DNA of 55,730 nt from NCBI GenBank assembly GCA_964505325.1, contig CAZDHT010000004.1:1-55730 (forward strand). The letters are read 5' to 3'. The notes beneath the pieces are model-generated. The model saw only the letters and a program-made list of their open reading frames with translations, was not told the DNA's origin and did not search any database. The position numbers were made by a program, and so were the translations under genes. The DNA comes from CAZDHT01 sp964505325 (lineage in GTDB: Bacteria; Planctomycetota; PUPC01). Numbering within the stretch: the stretch's first letter is position 1; each line of letters opens with the position of its first letter. Positions 15,419 to 24,390 of this stretch are shown here, one piece after another.

Positions 15419-17941
15419 CTACTTCGCCGCCGACAGGAACCCCGTCTCGAAGAGCTTCTTCACCTCGGCGTCGCTCAGCACGCGGCCGAAGAACATCACA
15501 TCGTCGATGGCACCGTCGAGGTACACCAGCCCGCCGCCCCAGCCGACGGGGGCGCAGAGCTGCAGCCGCGTGTAGATGTGCCGCAGGAACCGCGGTGTGA
15601 CCGCGGTCTTCAACTCGCCGTCGATGTACACCTTCGCCCCGTCCTTCACCTTGTTCTGGAACGTCAGCGCGACGTGGTGCCACTTGCCGTCTGCGATCTT
15701 CATGTTCGGGTCCGCGGCTTTCGAGCGCCAGCCGTTGCCACTGACCATCAGGCAGTTGCGATAGATGCGAAGCGTATAGGCATAGGTCTTGTTCAGGATG
15801 GTGCCACCGCCGCGCGGCCGGGGCTTGACCTTGACCCACAGGCACACGCTGCCATTGTCGGTGTTCAGCGGCGACTTCTGGTCGACCGACCTGTCATCGA
15901 GGTTCGTCCCGCCGGGATCCTTGGCGAACTTGGTCAGAACCGCGAAGTCGCGCTCGCGCCCGATGTAGAGCGCTTTCCCGTATCGACCGGGGACGCGGAC
16001 GGCCTTCGGGATGTTCACGTCGTGGTACGCCGTGCCGGTGATGCCCAGCGGGCCGAGGTCCTTCAACGCCGGCCCGTCGAGCGCGTCGAAGCTCCACCAC
16101 GCCGTCAGCCCGGGCAGGTGCTTCAGCTCGACCGTTCCCAAAGTCGCGTCCATCACGTTCCCGCTCTTCGACGCGTCCTTGATGCCCGAGATCGAAAGCG
16201 GCACCTTGCCGGGGCCGAGCGGCCGCAGCGTCTTGAGCCGCACGACCCGCCGATGGGGGCCGAGCTTTGCCTCGACGATCTTGTTCTTCCCCTCGAAGCC
16301 GTAGTTCTTCACGTCTTCCGCCGTCGCTTTGTCGACATCCTTGTTGAAGATGACGAGCACCGTGTTCGGGTCGTTGAACGCCAGGACCCGGGCGACCTCC
16401 GGCTTGGTCTTGTCGAGCCCGAAGAACGCGAACTCCGCGGTCGCCACGTCGCTGGGCTGGAAGCCCTCCAGGTACGACCGCACTTTGAGCGTGCTGCTCT
16501 TCTCCAGGGTGATCGGCCCCTTATACTCGGGCGACTTCTCGTTCGGCTCTACGCCGTCGAGCGTGTAACGATGCGTCACCCCGCCCCAGTGGCTCTTCAC
16601 GCTCACGGTCAACGAATCGTGGAAATCCCGCTGCTCGGGCAGGAGGATCGGCGTGACCACCTTCCCCATCGACGCCTTCATGTTCGCGATGATCTCCTTT
16701 TCGCCGAAGGCTTGGTTGTAGACGGCAAACTCATCCCGCCGCGTCAGGCTCCGACCGCCTTCATCGCGATGCTGGACGACGGAGAACGCGGCGTTGTCGG
16801 GCAGGGCGACGCTCCACGGCGCCCCGTACCACGGCTCATCGGGCGCCGGCTTCCCGTTCATCCGGACCGCGTCGTTCGCCTTCTTCCCGTCGATCCAGAT
16901 TTCCAGCCGCCGCGCTTCCATGTCCCAGACGACCGCGACGTGCTGCCAGCGCTCGGTCCAGGCGAACGGCGCCCGGACGCTGTACTTCCGCCCCTGCAGC
17001 GCCTGGTAAACGGCTTCGAGGTAGCCGGGCTTGCCCATGAACGCCTTGTAGCGCCGCAACCCGATGAAGCCGTCCGAGCCGGACTTCGCCTTCCAGTCCC
17101 GGCCGGTGGCGCGCTTGAGCCGTCGCGCGGCGACGGTCTGCGGCGTCCAGTTGCCGCCGAAGATGCCCTCGCCCGAGCCGCCGTGGCCGGACTTGGGGCC
17201 GAACTTCCACGTGTCGTCGTACTTCATCCGACGCGTCGCGTCCCAGTACCCCATCTCGCCGATCTTCTCCTCCTTGCGGATCCAACACGTGATGGTACCG
17301 CCGCGGTGGTCGACGCTGTTGAGCGGGTCGAACGCGGCCTTCGACTTCATGTCGCCGTTCGCGCCGCGGAAGCAGTTCCCCTTGACCCCGCCCGGCGCGA
17401 TCCACATCCCCTCGTCCCACATCTTCGCTCGGCCGGCGGCCTTGTCGGCGACGAGGTAGCTGGCGCGGTACGGCTCGCCGTCGCCACAGGAGTAATAGAA
17501 CAAGAGCCCGTTTTCGCCGACCGGCTTCTTGTCGAGCATCTTCTTGTCGCGGACGATCTGCGTCTTCAGGTTTTCGGGGAAATTGACCGGCTCCTTGATC
17601 GCCGCGGCCACGAGCTTCGGACGGATCGTCACCATCTCGCCCCACTTCGTGTTCGTGATCTTGAAGACGAGCAGCTTCGACTCGCCCGGCTTCAGCTCGA
17701 ACTCGTGCTGCTTCGGCTCGCAGGTCAGCCCGTCGGGCAGGTCGGGAAAGCCGAACGCCCCGCTGCACGCGGTCTTCGCCCCCGACAAGTGCACCAGGAA
17801 ATGCTGCGACTCGCCCGGCCGTAACGGAATCCGCGGCACGGGGTCCATATCCACATTCACCGCCAAAGCGCTCCCGCAGAACGCCAGACAAAGGATCAGG
17901 GCCCCAAGACAGACGCCGGTCAGGTTCCTTCGTTTGCTCAT
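15419..17941 (-). CDS. Large secreted protein with two LamG-like lectin domains
   Basis: An exported 840-residue protein starting at ATG 17941 (GGAAGG seven bases upstream); the signal peptide contains LGALILCLAFCGSALA. After an N-terminal beta-rich region (~30-250), a concanavalin/LamG domain includes TERWQHVAVVWDMEARRLEIW (~370-390). Next come a chitobiase/hexosaminidase C-terminal-like module (HRYTLDGVEPNEKSPEYKG) and a SbsA-type Ig domain (DPNTVLVIFNKDVDKATAED). A second LamG domain ends the protein (GKWHHVALTFQNKVKDG ... YLDGAIDDVMFFGRVLSDAE). These domains bind sugars or proteins; no catalytic site is seen. It is likely a surface or extracellular carbohydrate-interacting protein. It lies downstream of an enolase-superfamily gene on the same strand. 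The 173 bases between them carry no gene. Confidence 0.85.
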   Translation of the reverse strand: MSKRRNLTGVCLGALILCLAFCGSALAVNVDMDPVPRIPLRPGESQHFLVHLSGAKTACSGAFGFPDLPDGLTCEPKQHEFELKPGESKLLVFKITNTKWGEMVTIRPKLVAAAIKEPVNFPENLKTQIVRDKKMLDKKPVGENGLLFYYSCGDGEPYRASYLVADKAAGRAKMWDEGMWIAPGGVKGNCFRGANGDMKSKAAFDPLNSVDHRGGTITCWIRKEEKIGEMGYWDATRRMKYDDTWKFGPKSGHGGSGEGIFGGNWTPQTVAARRLKRATGRDWKAKSGSDGFIGLRRYKAFMGKPGYLEAVYQALQGRKYSVRAPFAWTERWQHVAVVWDMEARRLEIWIDGKKANDAVRMNGKPAPDEPWYGAPWSVALPDNAAFSVVQHRDEGGRSLTRRDEFAVYNQAFGEKEIIANMKASMGKVVTPILLPEQRDFHDSLTVSVKSHWGGVTHRYTLDGVEPNEKSPEYKGPITLEKSSTLKVRSYLEGFQPSDVATAEFAFFGLDKTKPEVARVLAFNDPNTVLVIFNKDVDKATAEDVKNYGFEGKNKIVEAKLGPHRRVVRLKTLRPLGPGKVPLSISGIKDASKSGNVMDATLGTVELKHLPGLTAWWSFDALDGPALKDLGPLGITGTAYHDVNIPKAVRVPGRYGKALYIGRERDFAVLTKFAKDPGGTNLDDRSVDQKSPLNTDNGSVCLWVKVKPRPRGGGTILNKTYAYTLRIYRNCLMVSGNGWRSKAADPNMKIADGKWHHVALTFQNKVKDGAKVYIDGELKTAVTPRFLRHIYTRLQLCAPVGWGGGLVYLDGAIDDVMFFGRVLSDAEVKKLFETGFLSAAK

Positions 17942-18114
17942 GACCACACCTTCCATATGCGCTGGATTCGCTGCGTGCTTTGCCGCTGGTAGCGATTGTA
18001 CGGCCGTGCGGCGTGCGGGACAACGCTGGCGTTGGCCAAGGCGGCCGCGACGCGGACAACGGGGACCATCCTCCGTCCGTTGCGGCGCGCCGCGGCTTGG
18101 CGGGCCGCCACCCG

Positions 18115-19458
18115 CTACCGTCCCTGCTTTCCACGGAAGAGGCCCGAATAGCCGGCCGGGGTTGCGAAGATGCCTCCGCCGCACTCGTAGTACTTCTCGT
18201 CAAGTTTAAAGGCGCCCTGCTGAGGCCGGAGCCAAGACGCCTCCGGAAGCGGGAACTCCGCAAGCAGCCGGGCCCAGTGGGCGTAGTTCTCCGGGCCGTT
18301 GGACTCCAGCAACTGACCGCGCAGGCCGGGGAAGGCCGGTAAGCGCGCGGCGACGTTCTTGTTCCACTCGACCATCACGGGCACGCAGGCGTTGTCGGCG
18401 ACGAAGCAGATCGCCCCGGCGTCGCGGGCGGCCTCGATCATCCGGAAGCTGCGCGACACCGTCTTGCCGGCGGTCTTGATGGCGATGGCTCCGTAGCCCT
18501 GCTCGACGCGCGTCCGCACGTCGTCGGCCGACTCCACGCTCTCGTCGCCTGCGAAGCAGGCGGGGAGCCCGTGCACCTCGGTCTCCTCCGGCCGGGCAAA
18601 CGGCTCCTCGACCAGGATGATGCGATCGAGGAAGCCGCGCTTCTCGCAGTGATCGAGAAGCCGGGCCATCGTATCCTTCCCGCCGTAGCGGCCGTTGGCA
18701 TCGAGGTAATAGAGGACCCGGCCCGAGTCGGTCATCTCGGTCTCATAGCCGCCGGCCAGCGCGTGAATGCGGCCCAGCCACTCGATGTCTTTTCTGAGCA
18801 TCTCGTCCTCGGCCCCCGGCCGGCCGATCTTGATCTTGAGGACGTGCACCCCCGCATCAAGAAGCGCGCGGAGCTTCTCCATCGGTAGCGTGTAGCCGAC
18901 GGCGGGCGCCAGGGAGACATTGCTTTGCCTTGACGAGAGTTGGCCGCGGAACTCATCGGGGATGAGCCGGTCGAAATCACTGATGCCGCGTTCCTGCGCG
19001 TGGAGCAGCCACACAGCGTAGTCCAGCGCCGAGAGCGCCACCAGCGTGAACGTCAGGCGAAGATCGGGCAGCCCGGTGATCCGGCACGCGTACTCGTGGA
19101 CGTCGCCGATGACGGCATCCTGGAGGGCCATCGGGTCGTCGAACGCCTCTCCGCGGACGCGCCGCAGCGCTTCCTCGAGCACGGCCAACTGAAGCGCGTT
19201 GCCGCCGGTCTCGGTGTGCTGCCGGAAGACACGTGCGTCGGACCACAGCACGGCCAGGCCGCCCACACCGATCGCCTCCCGGCCCGCGTCGTCGACCAGC
19301 CGCACGACCGGGCACCACTTCTCGTGGAACGCCGACCCCTTGAACCCGAACGGCCGTGCGAACGGCTCGCGCCGAAGCTCCAGATCGGTCTGGCGGATGC
19401 CAAGACGCAGCGGGGACGATTCGCCTGAGTATCGCACTTTCGAGACCGACGAGTTCAC
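18115..19458 (-). CDS. Enolase-superfamily (mandelate racemase/muconate cyclase type) enzyme
   Basis: A 447-residue cytoplasmic enzyme that should abstract the alpha-proton of a carboxylate, probably a sugar acid. The barrel motifs are visible: the K-x-K base in VHVLKIKIGRPG, metal ligands in YYLDANGRYG (Asp), ILVEEPFARPEE (Glu) and ACFAGDESVES (Asp), then AIKTAGKTVSRS and FVADNACVPV at the seventh and eighth strands. The specific substrate cannot be read from sequence. The start is an uncertain GTG at 19458 with no clear Shine-Dalgarno. It stands between two secreted carbohydrate-related proteins, which fits a role in catabolism of polysaccharide-derived acids. Confidence 0.82.
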   Translation of the reverse strand: MNSSVSKVRYSGESSPLRLGIRQTDLELRREPFARPFGFKGSAFHEKWCPVVRLVDDAGREAIGVGGLAVLWSDARVFRQHTETGGNALQLAVLEEALRRVRGEAFDDPMALQDAVIGDVHEYACRITGLPDLRLTFTLVALSALDYAVWLLHAQERGISDFDRLIPDEFRGQLSSRQSNVSLAPAVGYTLPMEKLRALLDAGVHVLKIKIGRPGAEDEMLRKDIEWLGRIHALAGGYETEMTDSGRVLYYLDANGRYGGKDTMARLLDHCEKRGFLDRIILVEEPFARPEETEVHGLPACFAGDESVESADDVRTRVEQGYGAIAIKTAGKTVSRSFRMIEAARDAGAICFVADNACVPVMVEWNKNVAARLPAFPGLRGQLLESNGPENYAHWARLLAEFPLPEASWLRPQQGAFKLDEKYYECGGGIFATPAGYSGLFRGKQGR

Positions 19459-19491
19459 GAGTAAACTGTCAGGGTGCCGCGCGGCCGCCTG

Positions 19492-21162
19492 TCACTTCTC
19501 TGCCAGCTGCGGCTGCAGGGTCGGCTCGTTGGCGAAGCGGGTGACCGCGAAGGTGAGCTTGCCGGTGGCGCCGGGCGCCAAGGTGACCTTTAAGCGGCGG
19601 TCATCGACCTTCACCGCGGCGCCATCGTTTACCTTCACGCTCTTCCACTGATGCTGGCCGTACCACCCGGCGGTGATGATCATTGACGTGTCGGCCTTCG
19701 CACGATTGTGCAGCAGGACGACGACCTCGTCCTTGGCGACCTTCCTGACGAGCGCGGCGACGTCCATCGGCAGGCCGACCTCGCCGTCGCCGGTGAAGTA
19801 GCGGACGCTGCCCGCGACCGGTCCGCCGCACCGGCCGTTGTCGTACCGGCCCCACCACGAGCCGATGACGTATTCCATCCCGGACACGTACGGCGTGAAC
19901 TGCTCGCGGACGTCGTCGCCGGTCCGCGGCGCCGCCTTCTTGCGGTACTCCGCCGCCTTCCCGTTCAGCCGCGCGGCCCGGTTGCGGAAGTGCATCGCCA
20001 CCTGGTCGAGTCCCCCGCCGCCGAAGTAGTAGAAGTCCGAGTACTGCATGAAGTGGCGCTCGGTGCGGGCGTCCTCGGACTTGGCCGTGGCGGCGATGTA
20101 CCTCTTGAACAGCTCGCCGAGCTCGGGATCGAACGTCAGCGCGTAGGTGTTGTCCATCAGCCGCGGCACAGCCCAGTTGCCGCGCTTGCCGCGCAGAAAG
20201 TCCTTGCCGTCGTGGGATCCCGCCGGCAGGCCGTCCTGTCCCTTGGCGAAGAGCACCTTCAGCATGCTCTTCATGCCGGCGCAGTGTTTCGGGTCGCCCT
20301 TGTCGAGCAGGCACAGCGTGGCGGGCAGCGAGTGGAGCGACCGCATGCCGGCGATGATGCCGTACTTGCCGTAGCCGAACCCGCCCCACGGCGGCATGTG
20401 CCACGTCTTGGCGAGCTTCCGCGTACCCGGCGGGACATAGTAGGGGAACGCGCCGCCGTTGCCCGCCGCGAGCTCGTTCCAGCTTGTGCCGTATTCGATG
20501 GCCCACTTCTTGTATTTCTCGTCGCCGGTGGTCAGGTAGGCGTGGAAGGCGGCGGTCAGCCAGATCGTGTTGAGCGCCACCTCGCCGGGGTGCCGGTCGA
20601 GTCTTCCGCGAAGGTGATACGAATTGCGCATCAGGCGGGTCTTCGGGTCCCAGACCTCGTTCATGATGAAGTCGAGGCAGCGCTTGTTGTCGGCGATGAG
20701 CTTCTTGTTCGTCGGGGCGAGCTCGAGGGCGCCCCACAGGAGCTGGAACAGTTCGGAATAATGCTCGGCGTCGAACCCGCCCGTGCACCAGAACGGGTTA
20801 CGGCCGGGCATCCGGCGCTCCTGAAAGATGACGTTCCACAGCTTGACGTAGGCCTTCTGCACGCGCGGATCGCAGCGGTTGAGGAGGTAGAGGTCCCAGA
20901 TGGCGATGCCCTCGGCCCAGTCGTCGTCGCAGCCACCGCTGACGGTGAGCTGCTTGACCGGAGGGATGTCGATCTTGCCCTCGATCAACTTGTCGATCAA
21001 GGTGTGATAGCACTTCGACGAAGCATCGAGCATCGCCAACTCATTGACGGCCCACTTCGGCGCGGCTTCGTCCCCCGCCGATACCCTCACCCCCACCTCG
21101 CCGGCCGATCCAAGAGCACACACCAGCACGAACAGCAACACCAGGGCAATGCGGTGCCTCAT
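19492..21162 (-). CDS. Secreted protein, probable alpha/alpha-toroid glycoside-active family
   Basis: A 556-residue exported protein with a clear signal peptide (RIALVLLFVLVCALGSAGE). The body contains regularly spaced helices with repeated aromatic-rich segments (FWCTGGFDAEHYSELFQLLW, NTIWLTAAFHAYLTTGDEKY, YVIGSWWGRYDNGRCGGP), the style of alpha/alpha-barrel glycosidases and lyases; a beta-rich C-terminal ~90 residues (VVVLLHNRAKADTSMIITAG) resembles an accessory sandwich. I cannot name the family or catalytic residues. Its neighbours (enolase-type enzyme, LamG protein, heparinase-like lyase) suggest polysaccharide degradation. The ATG is four bases after the arfB stop, so they probably share a transcript. 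Confidence 0.7.
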   Translation of the reverse strand: MRHRIALVLLFVLVCALGSAGEVGVRVSAGDEAAPKWAVNELAMLDASSKCYHTLIDKLIEGKIDIPPVKQLTVSGGCDDDWAEGIAIWDLYLLNRCDPRVQKAYVKLWNVIFQERRMPGRNPFWCTGGFDAEHYSELFQLLWGALELAPTNKKLIADNKRCLDFIMNEVWDPKTRLMRNSYHLRGRLDRHPGEVALNTIWLTAAFHAYLTTGDEKYKKWAIEYGTSWNELAAGNGGAFPYYVPPGTRKLAKTWHMPPWGGFGYGKYGIIAGMRSLHSLPATLCLLDKGDPKHCAGMKSMLKVLFAKGQDGLPAGSHDGKDFLRGKRGNWAVPRLMDNTYALTFDPELGELFKRYIAATAKSEDARTERHFMQYSDFYYFGGGGLDQVAMHFRNRAARLNGKAAEYRKKAAPRTGDDVREQFTPYVSGMEYVIGSWWGRYDNGRCGGPVAGSVRYFTGDGEVGLPMDVAALVRKVAKDEVVVLLHNRAKADTSMIITAGWYGQHQWKSVKVNDGAAVKVDDRRLKVTLAPGATGKLTFAVTRFANEPTLQPQLAEK

Positions 21163-21165
21163 CGG

Positions 21166-21600
21166 TCATCCCTCCCAAGCTTCTCTTGAGGGTCTCCGCG
21201 ACCGCAGCTTCTTGACCCGGCTGCGTCGCTTCTTGGCTTCGAGTCGCCGCTCCACGACGGCCCGCGGAATTCTCGTCTTCTTTCGGACCGGCTTCCGTTT
21301 CAGCGCGTCGCGGAGCAACTCGCCGAAACGCTCAGTCACGGCGTTCCGGTTCGCGGCCTGCGTCCGGTGCCGGTGCGAGGTGAGGACCAGCACCCCGCCC
21401 TTGGTGATCCGCGTCTTGAGCCGGGACATGATACGGCCCCGCTGCCAGTCGCTCAGGCTCGGTGAGCGGGCCACGTCGAACCGAAGCATCACCTGCGTGT
21501 TGACCTTGTTGACGTTCTGTCCGCCGGGCCCCCCGCTCCGGGACGCGGCGAACGACAGCTCCTCCTCGGGAATTCGCAACCGGCCGTTGATCTCGATCAC
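21166..21600 (-). CDS. arfB: Alternative ribosome-rescue factor, peptidyl-tRNA hydrolase
   Basis: Releases stalled ribosomes by hydrolysing peptidyl-tRNA in the A site of truncated mRNAs. The 144-residue protein has the GGQ catalytic loop in AASRSGGPGGQNVNKVNT and a long basic C-terminal tail (RRLEAKKRRSRVKKLRSRRP) that enters the empty mRNA channel; both features and the length identify ArfB/YaeJ rather than a full release factor. The start is GTG 21600, preceded by GGGAG; the open frame extends further but without support. It is divergent from the heparinase-like gene over ~106 bases that must hold both promoters. Confidence 0.92.
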   Translation of the reverse strand: MIEINGRLRIPEEELSFAASRSGGPGGQNVNKVNTQVMLRFDVARSPSLSDWQRGRIMSRLKTRITKGGVLVLTSHRHRTQAANRNAVTERFGELLRDALKRKPVRKKTRIPRAVVERRLEAKKRRSRVKKLRSRRPSREAWEG

Positions 21601-21706
21601 GTCCGTCTCCCTGCCCGCCGATTCTATACTTATAACACATTCCGGTTGTGCATCCCACTGATTTCGGCTACACTCCCCCGCTGGGGTGCGTTCGCTGGAG
21701 GTGCTC

Positions 21707-24139
21707 GTGGACCGACCGTGTTGGGTCGCCATTCTTTCCCTTGCTGCACTGGCGCCGGGCTGCGCCGCGGAGGGACCCGTGACGAAGAGAAGAGAGCCAC
21801 CGTTCTGGGAGTTGTCGCCACAGCAGCATCCGCCGACCACGAAGCGGAAGCTGACCGTCTACCCGAGGCATCCGCGCCTCGTCTTCCGCCCGAAAGACAA
21901 CCCCGGCCTCGGCCTCACGTTCGAGGAGCGGCGGACGCTCTACAAGACGGACCCCACGTTCAAGGCCATCTTCGACAAGGCGCTCCAGGTCAAGCTCGAC
22001 CGGCAGCACCCCGCCATGCTCGCCGCGGTGTGGATCGTGACCGGCGACGACCGCTACGCCAACGCGGCCATCGACACAATGCTCGCGCGGAAGCTCGGCA
22101 AGAGCGGCGAGCCGTACTACACCAGGGTCTGGTCCTACGCTCTCGCCTACGACTGGCTCCACCACCATCCCGCGTTCACGGAGAGCAAGAAGAAGAAGGT
22201 CGTCGCTCGGATCATCGAACGCATCAAGACGGAGCTGGACGACCTCGACGACGAGGGAATGGCGGTGTGGCACGGCCGCAACCAAGCGGCAAACGGCGTG
22301 ATGATTGCGGCGCTCGGCGTCGCCGAGCACCTGGACGCGAAGACCCTCCGCCGCGCCACGGCGCACTACATCGACGCCCTCCGGGCCCTCCAATACTCCG
22401 AGGGCTGGCCCGAGGGCGCCAGCTACTGGATCTACAATCGCGCCGGGCCGTATCCGCTCGCGGCCGACTGCGTGATGACGGCGACCGGGCTCGAGACGAT
22501 CGACGGCATCCCGATACGTGAGGTAATGCGCAAGATCGGCCTATGGCAAATCTACCAGTACGCGCCCAACGGGACGTTCGAGCCGTACGGCGATTCGTCC
22601 GGCTCGCTGCGGCTGGGCCACACCGGCTGGTGGTTGCTGACCGCCGATCACTACGCGCGGCTTTCGCGCGACCCGGCGCTGATGGCGGGAGCCGACTACT
22701 TCCGCAACCGCTCGCCGCACCCCTACGGTCGGCGGCCGTACTACTGGCACGTCGCCTTCACGTACGATCCCGGGATGCGGCCGAAGAAGGGCTACGACCC
22801 CGCGACGCCCGAGCGGTGGATGCGGAAGCACATGCCGCAGGCGATGTTGTTCGGGCGGGACTCGATGGGCGTCGCCTTCTTCCGCGGCAGGTGGGGCGAC
22901 CCGAACGAGGTCTACGCCAGCTTCAAGGCCGGCGACTTCATGGCCCACCACGACCACTACGACGCCGGCCACTTCAGCATCCAGGCGTTCGGCGGCCTGC
23001 TCGCACCGCAAACCGGGCTCTACAGCGTCGGCTATTGGAGCGACCACCGGCTTGGCTACACCGTCCAGACCGTGTCCGCCAACAGCCTGCTCGTGATGGC
23101 GCCGGGCGAGACCGCCGCCAACCTGCGCCACCGCCGCCGCGACAAGAAGCCCGTCTGGAAGTGGCTGTCCGGCGGGCAGCGGGTGATCCGACCGACCGGG
23201 TTCAACTGCTGCAGCGTAAAGCACTACGTCGAGCAGCTCAACGCCGGGCCGCACCTCGAGCGGGCCACTATCACCGCCTTCGAAAGCGTACCGGGCGAAT
23301 ACGACTACATCGCCGCCGACATTACCGCCGCGTACAACTCGACCCGGTGGGCCGAGCCCGCCACCGTTGCCAAGGTCTCGCTCGTCACGAGGCAGTTCCT
23401 CTACCTCCGCGACGCGAAGGCGTTCGTTATCTACGACCGGATCAACACGACCGACAAGAAGTACGTGCCGAAGTTCGTGCTGCATCACCTCGGCAAGCCG
23501 CTAACCCTGACGGAACGCCTGGTGGCGGGCAAGGAGCTTCGCAACGGCATCGTGGAGACCGACGAGCGCGGGCTGGTCACGAGGCACAAGGGCGGGCTGC
23601 TGGCCCACCACGTTCTGTCGCCGGACAAGGCCCGCGTGCTCAAGATCGGCGGACCGGACTACTATTGCTACGTCGAGAAAGACGGCGATCAAGCCAACGG
23701 CTTCAACGGCGTCAACCTGGGCCTGGGCCGCAAGGCGTATGACAAGGAGCGCAAGACCGCCCAGCTCGGCCGATGGCGGACCGAGGTCGAGCCGGCCGAC
23801 CCGACGACGACAACGCGGTTCCTCAACGTGCTGTTCGTCCTTTCTGCGGAGGGGAAGCCGCCCGGCGGCCCCAAAGCGGCCTACAAGACCGGGCGCGAGG
23901 GCCCGGTCGAGATTCTTACCGTCGGAGACACAGTCGTGTGTGTAGCACGCGAACCGAAACCGGTCACGGAAATGACCCTTCAAGAGGTCGTCCTGGGCCG
24001 ACAGTTGCTTCTCCTCGACGCCGTCCCGGGTGGGACGTACCAGGTCGGTCGTCGCAAGGTCACCGCAAGTCGGGAGGGGGTGTTACAGGCCGGCCTGCCG
24101 GGGACTGGCCCGCACCGCATCCACCTCGTCAAGGACTAG
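21707..24139 (+). CDS. Heparinase II/III-like secreted polysaccharide lyase
   Basis: An exported ~810-residue protein. The start at GTG 21707 is favoured by GGAGG five bases upstream; a hydrophobic signal (VAILSLAALAPG) ends near a Cys, perhaps a weak lipobox. The N-terminal ~300 residues form an alpha/alpha toroid (RLVFRPKDNPGLG, VWSYALAYDWLHHHPAF, WHGRNQAANGVMIAALG). The C-terminal beta-sandwich includes GDFMAHHDHYDAGHFSIQAFG, the His/Tyr-bearing region of the heparinase II/III family, and later the FVLHHLGKP strand. It would depolymerise acidic polysaccharides such as uronate-rich glycans by elimination. It is transcribed away from arfB and followed by two palindromes that may end transcription. 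Confidence 0.85.
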   Translation: MDRPCWVAILSLAALAPGCAAEGPVTKRREPPFWELSPQQHPPTTKRKLTVYPRHPRLVFRPKDNPGLGLTFEERRTLYKTDPTFKAIFDKALQVKLDRQHPAMLAAVWIVTGDDRYANAAIDTMLARKLGKSGEPYYTRVWSYALAYDWLHHHPAFTESKKKKVVARIIERIKTELDDLDDEGMAVWHGRNQAANGVMIAALGVAEHLDAKTLRRATAHYIDALRALQYSEGWPEGASYWIYNRAGPYPLAADCVMTATGLETIDGIPIREVMRKIGLWQIYQYAPNGTFEPYGDSSGSLRLGHTGWWLLTADHYARLSRDPALMAGADYFRNRSPHPYGRRPYYWHVAFTYDPGMRPKKGYDPATPERWMRKHMPQAMLFGRDSMGVAFFRGRWGDPNEVYASFKAGDFMAHHDHYDAGHFSIQAFGGLLAPQTGLYSVGYWSDHRLGYTVQTVSANSLLVMAPGETAANLRHRRRDKKPVWKWLSGGQRVIRPTGFNCCSVKHYVEQLNAGPHLERATITAFESVPGEYDYIAADITAAYNSTRWAEPATVAKVSLVTRQFLYLRDAKAFVIYDRINTTDKKYVPKFVLHHLGKPLTLTERLVAGKELRNGIVETDERGLVTRHKGGLLAHHVLSPDKARVLKIGGPDYYCYVEKDGDQANGFNGVNLGLGRKAYDKERKTAQLGRWRTEVEPADPTTTTRFLNVLFVLSAEGKPPGGPKAAYKTGREGPVEILTVGDTVVCVAREPKPVTEMTLQEVVLGRQLLLLDAVPGGTYQVGRRKVTASREGVLQAGLPGTGPHRIHLVKD

Positions 24140-24170
24140 CAGCGCCGTGTCGCTGCGCCCACGAAGAACG

Positions 24171-24226
24171 GCGCCGCCGGCGGCGCGCGGCAGTTTCATA
24201 GTTCATGAATTCATGAACTATGAAAC
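24171..24226. repeat. Two adjacent perfect palindromes (16 and 34 nt)
   Basis: GCGCCGCCGGCGGCGC (24171-24186) is a perfect 16-base palindrome. Six bases later a 34-base perfect palindrome spans 24193-24226, with arms beginning GTTTCATAGTTCATGAA and no loop. It lies 54 bases after the heparinase-like gene's stop. It can act as a bidirectional hairpin terminator or as a protein-binding site. A second 34-base perfect palindrome with the same GTTT/AAAC ends is at 48545. The rest of 24140-24390 shows no gene. Confidence 0.8.
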
Positions 24227-24390
24227 AACCCGGACGCCGGAGCGGCCGGTTGCGCCTCAGCGTCGGATCAGGGCACCTGTCACCTCGTCCACCCCGACAA
24301 GAATCAGCAGTTCAGCGGTCGCCGGGCTCGCTTGACTGCCGATAGGCTTCGCGCGAGAATGTCGTCCAGAACACTGCCGGCGGGCAAGGA